Positions 1 through 8,167 of a DNA stretch of 64,000 nucleotides are shown piece by piece. Location: positions 186,001-250,000 of the forward strand of contig CAWIUF010000053.1 in the NCBI GenBank assembly GCA_963839095.1, given 5' to 3'. Position 1 is the first letter of the stretch. The number at the start of each line of letters is the position of its first letter. The stretch comes from Palsa-504 sp963839095. Its GTDB lineage: Bacteria; Actinomycetota; Actinomycetes; Streptosporangiales; Streptosporangiaceae. The position numbers were made by a program, and so were the translations under genes. The notes beneath the pieces were generated by a model, which ran no database searches, was not told the DNA's origin, and was given only the letters and a program-made list of their open reading frames with translations.

Positions 1-2157
1 CTCCTCGGCCAGCAGCTTGGCCGCCAGCATGGCGGCGTCCACGTCGGTGCCCTGGCCCTGAGCCGGGCGGGTGTCGGGGCGAGCCGTCTCGGCCAGCTCG
101 TCCACGCCGAGCAGCGAGCCACGCAGCCGCAGGTCGGGCCAGGCCTCCTCCTGGACGCCCGCCACCACCACGACGTCCCACTCCAGGCCCTTGGACCGGT
201 GCGCGGTCAGGATCCGGACGCAGTCCTCCCGGACCGCCCGCTCGGCCAGCGTGTCGCCCGCGATCTCCTGCCCGGACAGGCTGTCGGCGAACAGGCCGGG
301 CGCGCCCGGCGGCATGGTGTCGGCGAAGTGCGCGGCCTTGTCGAACAGGGCCAGCACCGCGTCCAGGTCCCGGTCGGCGGCCGCGCCGGCCGGGCCACCC
401 GCCGCGCTGGCCCGCTGCCACTGCGGGGCCAGTCTGGAGGCGTCCCAGATGGCCCAGAGGACTTCCTCGGCGCTGCCGCCCCGGTCGATGGCCTTGCGGG
501 CGGTGGCGAGCAGGGCGGCGACCTTCTTGGCCGGCTCGGCCACCCGGTCCGGCACGACGGCCAGGTCGCGGGGGTCGAGCAGGGCGTGGGCGAGCATGTC
601 CGTGTTGTTCGGGCCGTCGGCGTTGCCCGGGGTTTCCGGGTCGGCGTCGGCCAGCAGCTGCAGCGAGCGGCGCAGCCGGCGCAGGCCGAGCGCGTCGGTG
701 CCGCCGAGCGGCCCGCACAGGAGCTCGGCGGCGACCTGCTCGTCGAGCTCCTTGGGCTGCAATGCGCAGCGCAGCAGCATGAGCAGCGGGCGGGTGCCCG
801 GCTCGTCGGTCATCGGCAGCTCGTCGCCCGCCACCGCGACCGGGACGCTGGCCGCGGTCAGCGCCCGCCGCAGCAGCGGCATCTGCCGGGCGGCCGAGCG
901 GACCAGGACGGCCATGTCCGACCAGGGCACGCCGTCGGCGAGGTGGGCGCGGCGCAGCGTGTCGGCGACCAGCGCCGCCTCCTGGGTGGAGCTGTCCGCG
1001 ATCAGGATGGCGATCTCGCCGGGCGGGCTGTCCGGCACCGGGACCAGCATCCGGTGGCGGGCCTGGGCCGCGCTGGCACCGGGCGCGGCGGGCAGGCGGC
1101 GGGCCACCCGGCGGGAGGCGGCCAGCAGGACCTCGCCGCTGCGGCGGCAGGTGCGCAGGGCCACCACCGGGGCGGGCTGGCCGTCGGCGGTGCGGAAGCG
1201 GTCGGGGAACTCGGTGAGCGCGCGGACGTCGGCGCCGCGGAACGCGTAGATGGACTGGTCCGGGTCGCCGACCGCGATCAGCTCGCGGCCGTCCCCGGCC
1301 AGCGCCATCAGCAGCGACTCCTGGGCCGGGTCGCTGTCCTGGTACTCGTCGACCAGCACCACGTCGTAGGCGTCGCGCTCGCGCTGCCGGGTCTGCGTCC
1401 GGCCGAGCAGGGCGGCGGCGATCCGGACGATCTCGGCGTAGTCGTAGGCCGGGACCGGGGCGAGGTCGAAGCGCGCCGCGTACCGGTCGAGGAACGCGGC
1501 GGCGGCCATCCAGTCGTCGCGGTCCCTGAGCTTGCCGAGCTGGCGCAGCCCGCGGCCGTCCAGGCCGCGCTCGGCCGCTCGCAGCAGCAGGTCACGGACC
1601 TCCTCGGCGAAGCCGCGGGTGCCGAGGGCGGCGCCGCAGCCGCTCCGGCCAGCGGCTACCCCCGTCGCTGGGACTCGCCCTTGAGCAGACGGCGGACTTC
1701 CAGGAGCTGCTCGGGCGCGGAGAGCAGGCGCGGCGGCTCGTCGCCGGCCAGCACGAACTCTCGCCGGGCGAGCGCGTAGGCGTAGCTGTGGAAGGTCACC
1801 GCCAGCGGCTCGCGGGTGGTTCTCGCCAGGCGCGCGGTGATGCGCTCGCGCAGCTCGGCGGCGGCCTTGCGGCTGAAGGTGAGGACCAGGATCCGCTCCG
1901 GGCTGATCCCGCGGTTCTCGATCCGGTCCGCGACGGTGGCCACGATCGTCGTCGTCTTGCCGGTGCCCGGCCCGGCCAGCACCAGCAGCGGGCCGCCGGC
2001 GTGGTCCACCACCTGCTGCTGGGCCTGGTCCAGACGGGGTGCCCGGCTGGCCGCTGAAGCCGCTGGACCTGCCCCGGGCCGCCGCTGGGCCCGCCGGTCC
2101 GGCCGCCGCCGGGGGGCGGCGGATGAGGCGGTACGCGGGAGCGTTCGGCTGGTCCAT
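1..2157 (-). CDS. UvrD-family ATP-dependent DNA helicase, AdnA-like (5' part, frameshifted)
   Basis: SF1 helicase, probably the AdnA subunit of the AdnAB end-resection helicase-nuclease; the gene runs off the left edge. Seen: an N-terminus beginning MDQPNAPAYRLIRRP (ATG at 2157), Walker A GPGTGKTTT near 1970-1945, motif Ia LTFSRKAAAELR, motif II VLVDEYQDSDPAQ and motif III GDPDQSIYAFRGAD further on. Two frame changes split it: one between about 2130 and 2040, one in a run of five G near 1660 where one missing base restores the frame. An ATL gene lies just upstream, as beside adnA in other actinobacteria. Helicase call is firm; the AdnA assignment rests on context and the YRLIRRP-type N-terminus. 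Confidence 0.8.
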   Translation of the reverse strand, partial: MDQPNAPAYRLIRRPPAAAGPAGPAAARGRSSGFSGQPGTPSGPGPAAGGGPRRRPAAGAGRAGHRQDDDDRGHRRGPDREPRDQPGADPGPHLQPQGRRRAARAHHRAPGENHPRAAGGDLPQLRLRARPARVRAGRRRAAAPALRARAAPGSPPSAQGRVPATGVAAGRSGCGAALGTRGFAEEVRDLLLRAAERGLDGRGLRQLGKLRDRDDWMAAAAFLDRYAARFDLAPVPAYDYAEIVRIAAALLGRTQTRQRERDAYDVVLVDEYQDSDPAQESLLMALAGDGRELIAVGDPDQSIYAFRGADVRALTEFPDRFRTADGQPAPVVALRTCRRSGEVLLAASRRVARRLPAAPGASAAQARHRMLVPVPDSPPGEIAILIADSSTQEAALVADTLRRAHLADGVPWSDMAVLVRSAARQMPLLRRALTAASVPVAVAGDELPMTDEPGTRPLLMLLRCALQPKELDEQVAAELLCGPLGGTDALGLRRLRRSLQLLADADPETPGNADGPNNTDMLAHALLDPRDLAVVPDRVAEPAKKVAALLATARKAIDRGGSAEEVLWAIWDASRLAPQWQRASAAGGPAGAAADRDLDAVLALFDKAAHFADTMPPGAPGLFADSLSGQEIAGDTLAERAVREDCVRILTAHRSKGLEWDVVVVAGVQEEAWPDLRLRGSLLGVDELAETARPDTRPAQGQGTDVDAAMLAAKLLAEE

Positions 2158-2627
2158 TACTGGCATTCCAGCAGATGGCACTGACATTTTGCGGCCCATC
2201 GGGGGAAGCCCCAGCGTGTCGCGGCGCGATGGTGAGGGTGATCTGGCGCGGCGGTTACCGTGCCCCGGCGCGGGTGGTGACCGTGATGCTTAGGCGCCTC
2301 GTGCTGAACCGCGGATTTTCATGATCACGTAGTGATTTCGTATGGCCAGGGCGTGTCTTGTAGCCCCTTCAGCTAGCTCAGAAATTCAGTGGTTGTGGCG
2401 TTCTAACTACCCTATTCGGCAGAACGCCACAACCACTGAACCGAAATGGTGCGAAGCGGGCAGGTGCGGTTGATGGTGCGTCGTGGCCAGACCGGCGCGA
2501 CGATGAGGCCGTTTCATGATCCGCTGAAGGCCCGCTTCATGACCTGACGGGCAAACGCGCTTCATGATCATGGCCGGGCCAGCTTCATGGTCTGTGGGGC
2601 ATGCCTGGCGTAGTAGAGCCTTCGTGA
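2158..2627. other. Intergenic region between helicase and ATL gene, repeat-rich
   Basis: About 470 bases without a convincing gene. It holds a perfect 20-bp inverted repeat (2385-2440), a cluster of short GCTTCATGATC-like repeats (2511-2629) and an isolated further copy at 2316-2326. It must also hold the helicase promoter, but no clear -35/-10 pair was found. Reading frames crossing it are arginine/proline-rich shadows. Confidence 0.6.
2385..2440. repeat. Perfect 20-bp inverted repeat, 16-nt loop
   Basis: Left arm TTCAGTGGTTGTGGCGTTCT (2385-2404) and right arm 2421-2440 are exact reverse complements around a 16-nt spacer. It lies downstream of the minus-strand ATL gene. It could act as a terminator hairpin, but there is no T-run on either side and the arms are less G/C-rich than usual actinobacterial terminators. 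A small miniature-element remnant is the alternative. Confidence 0.75.
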
Positions 2628-2629
2628 TC
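2511..2629. repeat. Cluster of five GCTTCATGATC-like direct repeats
   Basis: Near-identical 11-mers (consensus GCTTCATGRYC) begin at 2511, 2534, 2559, 2582 and 2619, spaced 23-25 nt for the first four. Two are followed by a shared ATCATGGCCGGGCCAGC-like stretch. The last copy overlaps the stop codon of the ATL gene, so the array may have grown from the 3' end of that gene. Confidence 0.6.
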
Positions 2630-2984
2630 ATGGGCCGGGCCAGCGGGCGCGGCGCATGTCGACGCGGACCGGGGGGCGGGCCGAGCGGAGCGGGGTGCCC
2701 TCGGCCAGGTAGTGCTTGACGGCCACGCTGTCGTGGCCGGGCGCCGGGGTGCCGTCGGAGTGGATCACCCGCCACCAGGGCACCGCGCCGCCGTAGACGG
2801 ACATCACCTTGCCTACCTGCCGGGGCCCGGGGCCGGCCGCCAGGTAGGCGGCGATGTCGCCGTAGGACATGACGCGGCCGGGCGGGATGGAGTCCACCAG
2901 GTCCAGGACCTGGCTGGAGAAGTCGTCGACGGGCGGCGGCTCGCTGGCGTCCTCGGGGGGCGGCCCGTCGGGGCGGGGGGTCAT
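2628..2984 (-). CDS. MGMT-like / alkyltransferase-like (ATL) protein
   Basis: 118-residue protein with the DNA-binding domain of O6-alkylguanine-DNA alkyltransferases. Motifs IPPGRVMSYGDIA, a GPRQVGKVM helix and PWWRVIHSDG are visible. The alkyl-acceptor motif PCHRV reads PWWRV, so the catalytic cysteine is tryptophan: this is an ATL protein that binds alkylated bases and recruits nucleotide excision repair rather than an enzyme. The ATG at 2984 overlaps the stop of the upstream protease gene (ATGA), so it is translationally coupled to it. The downstream helicase matches the usual actinobacterial neighbourhood. Confidence 0.85.
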   Translation of the reverse strand: MTPRPDGPPPEDASEPPPVDDFSSQVLDLVDSIPPGRVMSYGDIAAYLAAGPGPRQVGKVMSVYGGAVPWWRVIHSDGTPAPGHDSVAVKHYLAEGTPLRSARPPVRVDMRRARWPGP

Positions 2985-4231
2985 CGGTTCGTCCGGCGGA
3001 GGATGGCCAGCCGGGTCGCGGCGGCGGCGGACAGGGCCAGGGAGGTCAGCGCGAGCAAGGCGAACAGGACCAGCTGGCCGGAGCCGCGCGGGCCGACCGG
3101 CTCGGGCGGGAGCGAGCCGTGATACTTCACGGTGTCCTTGATGGTGGCGGCGGCCGGCCGGACACCCGCCAGCTGGCCAGCCCGGGTCAGGGCGGCGGCC
3201 GCGTCCACGATGCCAAACCCCACCTGGCTGTTGTAGCCGCCGGCGGGCCGGTCCGTGGTGGTCGAGGTCATGGCGCGGGACACCAGGTCGGGCGCCAGGT
3301 CCGGATACTTCGACTTGATCAGGGCGGCCACGCCCGCCACCAGCGCGCACGCCGGACTGGTGCCGCTGACCAGCCAGTACTCCCCATCCCGACCCTGGGC
3401 AGGCACCGACACGCCGGGCGCCGCCACCTGGACGGACAGGTTGTCGCTGGAGAACCCGGCCACCGTTCCGTCGACCTTGACGGCACCCACGCTGATCACG
3501 CTCGGGTAGTCAGCCGGGAAGGAGTAGGGCGCCTGGCTGGTCCGGCCCGCACCGGACGGGCCGCCCGAGTTCCCGGCCGAGGCGATCACCACGACGCCGT
3601 GGTCGTAGGCCTGCTGCAGTTCGGCCCGGACCGCGCCGCTCGGCGCGCTGTAACCGATCGACATGCTGATGACCTTCGCGCCGTGCGTCACCGCATAACG
3701 GATCCCGTCGGCCAGCGACTGCTGGATGACGGCCTCCTGCTCCCGCTCGTACTTGGCGTAGTGCGGGTCGGCGCGATCGGGGATCACCCGGATGGACAAG
3801 ATCCGCGCCCGGGGCGCGATGCCGGTGACCCCGTCGATGCCGTCGTCGTGCCCGTGCCCCGCGATCAGCGACGCCATCCAGGTGCCGTGCACGCCCCAGT
3901 CCCCGTTGGCCGAGCTGGTGGTGACGCCGGTGTAGTTAGGACCGGTGGTGACCGACCCGGACAGGTCACTGACATGCGGGTTGACGCCGCTGTCGATGAC
4001 GGCGACGGTTACCCCGGCCCCCCGGGTCACCGACCAGGCCGCTTCGACGTCGAGCATGCTCAGTACCCACTGCTGCTTGTCCGCGATGCCGTCGGCGACG
4101 GCCGAGCGGGTGAGCGCGGCGCCCGGTGCCCGGATGGCCGCGCGGGCCGGACCGGGCGGGATCGCGGCCAGCGCCACCAGGCCGGTTACGCAGGCCAGGG
4201 CCAGTTTGGCTCGCCAGCGGGGGGTCAGCAT
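2981..4231 (-). CDS. Subtilisin-family protease, mycosin-like (type VII secretion-associated type)
   Basis: 416 residues with an N-terminal signal peptide (about residues 1-31, ending ARA), an S8 peptidase domain and one C-terminal membrane helix (about 385-407) followed by a short basic tail: the mycosin (MycP) layout. The catalytic triad is visible: Asp80 in AVIDSGV, His115 in GVHGTWMA, Ser292 in VSGTSPA, with the oxyanion Asn221 in SAGNSGG. It should sit in the membrane with the protease domain outside. It overlaps the upstream membrane-protein gene by 7 nt and the downstream ATL by 4. No EccB, C, D, E or WXG100 gene is in the window, so a secretion-system role is unproven. Confidence 0.85.
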   Translation of the reverse strand: MLTPRWRAKLALACVTGLVALAAIPPGPARAAIRAPGAALTRSAVADGIADKQQWVLSMLDVEAAWSVTRGAGVTVAVIDSGVNPHVSDLSGSVTTGPNYTGVTTSSANGDWGVHGTWMASLIAGHGHDDGIDGVTGIAPRARILSIRVIPDRADPHYAKYEREQEAVIQQSLADGIRYAVTHGAKVISMSIGYSAPSGAVRAELQQAYDHGVVVIASAGNSGGPSGAGRTSQAPYSFPADYPSVISVGAVKVDGTVAGFSSDNLSVQVAAPGVSVPAQGRDGEYWLVSGTSPACALVAGVAALIKSKYPDLAPDLVSRAMTSTTTDRPAGGYNSQVGFGIVDAAAALTRAGQLAGVRPAAATIKDTVKYHGSLPPEPVGPRGSGQLVLFALLALTSLALSAAAATRLAILRRTNR

Positions 4232-5145
4232 CCGGGCGCTCCCGGGCAGTGCGGCGGGGCCGGGGCGGCGGCGAGCGTCTGCGCGACATTATGCGCGACG
4301 CCCTGGGCCATGCTGGTCATTTCCGCCTCGGAGTAGGAGTCGCGGGACACCGGCACCCGGGGGCGGCTGTCGGAGTAGCCGGCGGCGTACATGACGACGT
4401 ACGGGCCGGCCGTGAAGCTGGCCGAGACTTGCCGGTTGTAGTCATACGTCCGGCCGCTCGCACCGTGGTACCTGAGCACGAGGACGCCGGCCGGGAGCAG
4501 GTCGGCGCCGGCGGCCTGCCGCGCCACGGCCAGCCGCGACAGGGTCAGCCGACGGCCGGCGCTGGCGGCGGAGGCGGCGTTCGGCAGCACCGCCACGCCG
4601 ACCGTCATCACGAAACTCCTGGTGGTGTCCACGTAGGTGGCGCGGAGCACCGCCTGGCATCCGCTCTTGCGCAGCAGCGCGCCGGCCGCCGCACTGGTCA
4701 CGGCCTTCGCGCAATCGGATTCCGGCGGCGCGATGCTGACGCGGAGCGCGTTCAGCTGGAGGGGGTCGATGTCCTGGAGCGTCTTGGCGGACAGCTGGTA
4801 GGAGACCGAGGCCGGGAAGATCCGCCCGGCGGGTAGCTGCTGCCAGCGCCGCATGACCTCCCACGCCTCGATCTGGCGTTGCTGCTGCGCGGTGAAGTGC
4901 CGGGGCAGCATCTGGATGGCCACCCCGGTCAGCGAGACGGCGAGCCCGGCAACGCCGAGGAGCAGGGCGATGACGGCCGCGGCGCGCCGGCCGCGTCCAG
5001 GAAGGCGACCGCGACCTTGGAGGTCGCCGTCCATCTGGTCGGCATACATCTCGTCACCGCGCATCCCGTCGCCATGGCTCCGGTTACCGTATACCCCGGG
5101 CGCGTGAGGCCATGGGCCATCGCGTGCCTCAGGATCCGCCGTCAC
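4225..5145 (-). CDS. Membrane-anchored protein of unknown function, coupled to mycosin
   Basis: 306 residues from GTG 5145. A hydrophilic N-terminus with methionine/aspartate-rich short repeats (about 25-45) precedes one membrane helix (about 57-78), then a roughly 220-residue outer domain with two cysteines (in ESDC and KSGC) that could pair. No family recognised. Its stop overlaps the protease start by 7 nt, so the two products probably work together. No good Shine-Dalgarno precedes the GTG, and internal ATGs near 5065 and 5050 are possible starts. It diverges from the esterase gene across 51 bp. Confidence 0.7.
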   Translation of the reverse strand: MTADPEARDGPWPHAPGVYGNRSHGDGMRGDEMYADQMDGDLQGRGRLPGRGRRAAAVIALLLGVAGLAVSLTGVAIQMLPRHFTAQQQRQIEAWEVMRRWQQLPAGRIFPASVSYQLSAKTLQDIDPLQLNALRVSIAPPESDCAKAVTSAAAGALLRKSGCQAVLRATYVDTTRSFVMTVGVAVLPNAASAASAGRRLTLSRLAVARQAAGADLLPAGVLVLRYHGASGRTYDYNRQVSASFTAGPYVVMYAAGYSDSRPRVPVSRDSYSEAEMTSMAQGVAHNVAQTLAAAPAPPHCPGAPGC

Positions 5146-5196
5146 AAGGAAAATGGTAGGGCTAGATTCAGGCGTCTTGACTGGCCGGAGGAACTA

Positions 5197-6168
5197 ATGC
5201 CCTGGTTTGACCTGCCCTTGGAGCAGTTGCGAGAATATCGCACAGATACCGCGGAGCCTCCTGGCCTGGATCAGTGGTGGCAGCAGCGCCTCGACGCGGC
5301 CCGCGCGGTGGCGAGCCCGCCCACCCTGAGCCGGTATGAAGCCGATATCTACGCGCCCGTCGAGGTGTACGACACGGAGTTCTCCGGTGCGGGCGGCGAC
5401 CGCATCAGGGCCTGGTACTTGCGCCCCGCGGGCGCGAGCGCGGACACGCCGGTGGTGGTGACGTTCATCGGCTACGGCGGCGGGCGCGGCATGCCCGCCG
5501 AGCACGCGCTGCTCCCGGCCCTGGGCTACGCGGTCTTCGTGATGGACACCCGGGGCCAGGGCGGGCGGTGGACCACCGGCGCCACCGGCGACCGGCAGGG
5601 CGACCCGGCCGCGGGCCCGGAGAACGCCCGGGTCATGACCAGGGGCATCGGTCAGCCGGAGGGTTACTACTACACCCGTTTGTTCACCGATGCCGCGCGG
5701 GCGGTGGAGACGGCCCGTGAGCTGGCGGGCGTGTCCCGGGTGGCGGTGAGCGGCGCCAGCCAGGGCGGCGGGCTCGCGCTGGCCACCGCCGCGCTGGTCC
5801 CGCAGGCGGTCGCGGTGTGCCACGCGGACGTGCCGTTCCTGTGTGACATCCAGCGCGGCATCACGCTCGGGCCGGACGCGCCGTACACCGAGATACCCGA
5901 GTTCCTGGCGCATAACGTGGACCTGATCCCGGCGGCGCTGGACACCCTGCGGTACGTGGACTGCGCGCTGCTGGCCCGCCGGATCACCGCGCGGTGCCTG
6001 CTCAGCGTGGGCCTGATGGACACGGTTTGCCCGCCGTCCACGGTCTTCGCCGCGTATAACGAGATCACCGCGGACAAGGACATTTCGGTACACCCGTTCA
6101 CCGGCCACGTGGTGCCGACGGCGCACGTTGAACGACAGCTCCGTCACCTAAGGGATTTCCTGCGCTGA
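5197..6168 (+). CDS. Acetylxylan esterase / cephalosporin-C deacetylase family (CE7) hydrolase
   Basis: 323-residue alpha/beta hydrolase of carbohydrate esterase family 7, which removes acetyl groups from xylo-oligosaccharides and similar small esters in the cytoplasm. Seen: the family RGQGG motif (residues 119-123), nucleophile Ser188 in GASQGG, Asp275 in GLMDTVCPP and His304 in TGHVVPT, at nearly the same positions as in characterised CE7 enzymes; length also fits. The start is set by GGAGGA five bases before ATG 5197; the frame is open further upstream but that part has no coding character. Confidence 0.9.
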   Translation: MPWFDLPLEQLREYRTDTAEPPGLDQWWQQRLDAARAVASPPTLSRYEADIYAPVEVYDTEFSGAGGDRIRAWYLRPAGASADTPVVVTFIGYGGGRGMPAEHALLPALGYAVFVMDTRGQGGRWTTGATGDRQGDPAAGPENARVMTRGIGQPEGYYYTRLFTDAARAVETARELAGVSRVAVSGASQGGGLALATAALVPQAVAVCHADVPFLCDIQRGITLGPDAPYTEIPEFLAHNVDLIPAALDTLRYVDCALLARRITARCLLSVGLMDTVCPPSTVFAAYNEITADKDISVHPFTGHVVPTAHVERQLRHLRDFLR

Positions 6169-6233
6169 GCCGAGAGCCAGTTGTCCCTTAGGGTGACCGT
6201 AGCAGTGCCGCAGATACCTCTGGGAGGACCTTC

Positions 6234-8161
6234 GTGACCGAAGGGAATGGGCATGTCATCGACCCGAACGGTGACGCTCGGCGTGCCCTGCAGGAGGCTG
6301 TGGCCGAACACGGTCCCGAGGTGCTGTCGAACGCCGCCGTCATCGACACCGTCTGCCGGGATCACCTCGCCGGGCTGCCCGGGGAATCCATCCTCATCGG
6401 CGACGCGGCCCGGACCAACGTCCCGGCGCTGCTCAGTGACCTGATCCCCCAGCTCGGCAACTACGGCGCGATCCAGTCCGCCGCGGCCACCCTGGCCGGG
6501 GAGCACAACCTCGACATGGCGGCGTCCTTGTGGGTGGTCCGCGAGTTCGCCCGGGCCCTGGGCTATATCGCGCCCGCCACCGGGACATCCGCGGCTTTTC
6601 CTGGCTCCGGGCCGCGTCCGGTCGCCAGCTCCGGTCCCCGCCCCGTTTCCGGTTCGGGGCCGGCCGCGGGGGCCGGGATGGGCGGGGCCGCTGGGGCTGC
6701 CGAGGGCAGCGGGACGGCAGGAGCGGGCGGCGAGGAGAGCGAAAGCGCCCGTCCTGGCGGTGGGGAAACCGGGGGCGCGGTAGCTGGAGGTGCCGCCGCC
6801 GCGGCGGCGGGGGTGGCGGCCGATGAAGCGAGCCGGGGCGAGAGCGCCGCGGTCGCGAGCGGTCGCGAGCGGACCTGGCGCGAGCGGACCTGGCGCGAGC
6901 GGACCTGGCGCGAGCGGACCTGGCGCGAGCGGACCTGGCGCGAGCGGACCTGCGCGAGCGGCCGGCGCGAGCGGACCTGGCGGCGGCGGAGGACAGCGCA
7001 GGCGGCCGCCGGCGCGAGCGGAGCGACTGACAGCGGAGCGGCCAGCAGCCGGGCGGCGAGTGCCGGTGCGAGCGGGAGCGTCGCGAGCGGCAGCGAGCCG
7101 GGGTACGGCACGGGGCCGGCTGGTGGTGCTACCGGGCAGGCCCTCGGCAGCCCGGGGACCACGGGCGCGGCCGGCGGCGGTCCCGGGGCTACCGGTCCGG
7201 TCGGCACGGGACCAGGGACGGGCCAGGCCGGCGGCGGCGGCCGGGGCGACGGGGCCGGTCGGCGGGCACGGGCGGGTGAGCACCGGGCCCATGAGTGGTG
7301 TACCCGGGGCAGGCGGTCCCGCGGCGGGGGGAGCCTGGGGCGGGCCTTCCGCGCCGGGCGGTCCCGCGGGCGGCGGGACCGGAGGCGGTGAGGGCTGGGG
7401 CGGCGGTGCGCCCAGTGCCGCGCCCGAGGACGAGCCTGGTTTTCCGCTGCCGCTGCCGGCGGGGCGGCTGCCGGGGCGCCAGCCGCAGCGGTCCAAGGTG
7501 CTCAACCGCAACACGGTGGGGATCGCCGCGGCCATCGCGCTCATCGCCGGCTACCTGGGGGTCGCGGCGGTGGCGCACCTGAGCCCGTTCCCGGCCAAGA
7601 CGGTCGCGCCGCCATCGGCGTCCCAGTCCTCGAGCCCGCCGGCCAGCACCAACTCCAGCCCGGCCTCCTCGCCCGACCCGTCGGCCGACCCGCCCCCGCC
7701 GTCGCAGTTCGACATCCTGCTGACCAAGATCCCGGCCGCGGTGAAGGACCCGGACAGCTGCCAGAACCCCGGCACCGGGTTCGGCGCGACCGCGGTGAGC
7801 CAGTGCCAGCAGCTGCAGGGCCTGGCCGCGAGCACGATCATCTATTACCTGTATCCCCAACCGGACCGCGCTCGCCAGCGGGTTCAGCAGCTTCCTCAAG
7901 GCAGCGAAGTTCCGCAAGGACAGGGAGTGCACCACCAACGGGAACTTCAGCGACTTCCTCGTCAAGTGCCGAGTCCGACTTCACGATCAAGACGCCGGGC
8001 ATGACGGGCAGCATCGCGGAGTACGTCAACAGCTCCGATCACCAGCCCGATCATCGTCAGCACCGACAACGAGCAGAACGTCATGGTCGTCATGGTCGGG
8101 ACCAACGACCGGTGACCTGCTGGCGTACTGGAACAAGCTGCAGTGGGTGGTGACGCCGTAA
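6234..8161 (+). CDS. Single-pass membrane protein with collagen-like linker and extracellular sensor-like domain (several frameshifts)
   Basis: Starts at GTG 6234 after GGGAGGA. Order: a helical N-terminal domain of about 110 residues ending WVVREFARALGY; a long Gly/Ala/Ser/Pro linker including GASGP repeats; one membrane helix near 7510-7575 (NTVGIAAAIALIAGYLGVAA); a Ser/Pro stalk; and a C-terminal domain with cysteines (DSCQNP, SQCQQL, KCESD) ending GDLLAYWNKLQWVVTP at TAA 8159-8161. The outer domain resembles extracellular domains of some actinobacterial Ser/Thr kinases. At least six frame changes (about 6955, 7010, 7250, 7857, 7970, 8040, 8115) must be corrected. It ends 7 bp from the convergent kinase gene. 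Function unknown. Confidence 0.6.
6864..6952 (+). repeat. Six tandem 15-bp repeats encoding GASGP
   Basis: CGCGAGCGGACCTGG repeats six times head to tail; the last copy lacks one base. In the frame matching the downstream membrane helix it encodes the collagen-like pentapeptide GASGP. The short last unit changes the frame, which could be a real slippage product or a sequencing error. Confidence 0.85.
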
Positions 8162-8167
8162 CCGGGC

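Noticed and set aside
199..1779. Plus-strand frame of 526 codons at the left edge
   Set aside because: Antisense to UvrD helicase motifs read on the minus strand.
2511..2629. Possible CRISPR array
   Set aside because: Repeats are only 11 bp with variable, partly similar spacers and no cas genes.
6864..6952. Possible CRISPR-like array
   Set aside because: Contiguous 15-bp tandem repeats without spacers, encoding GASGP.
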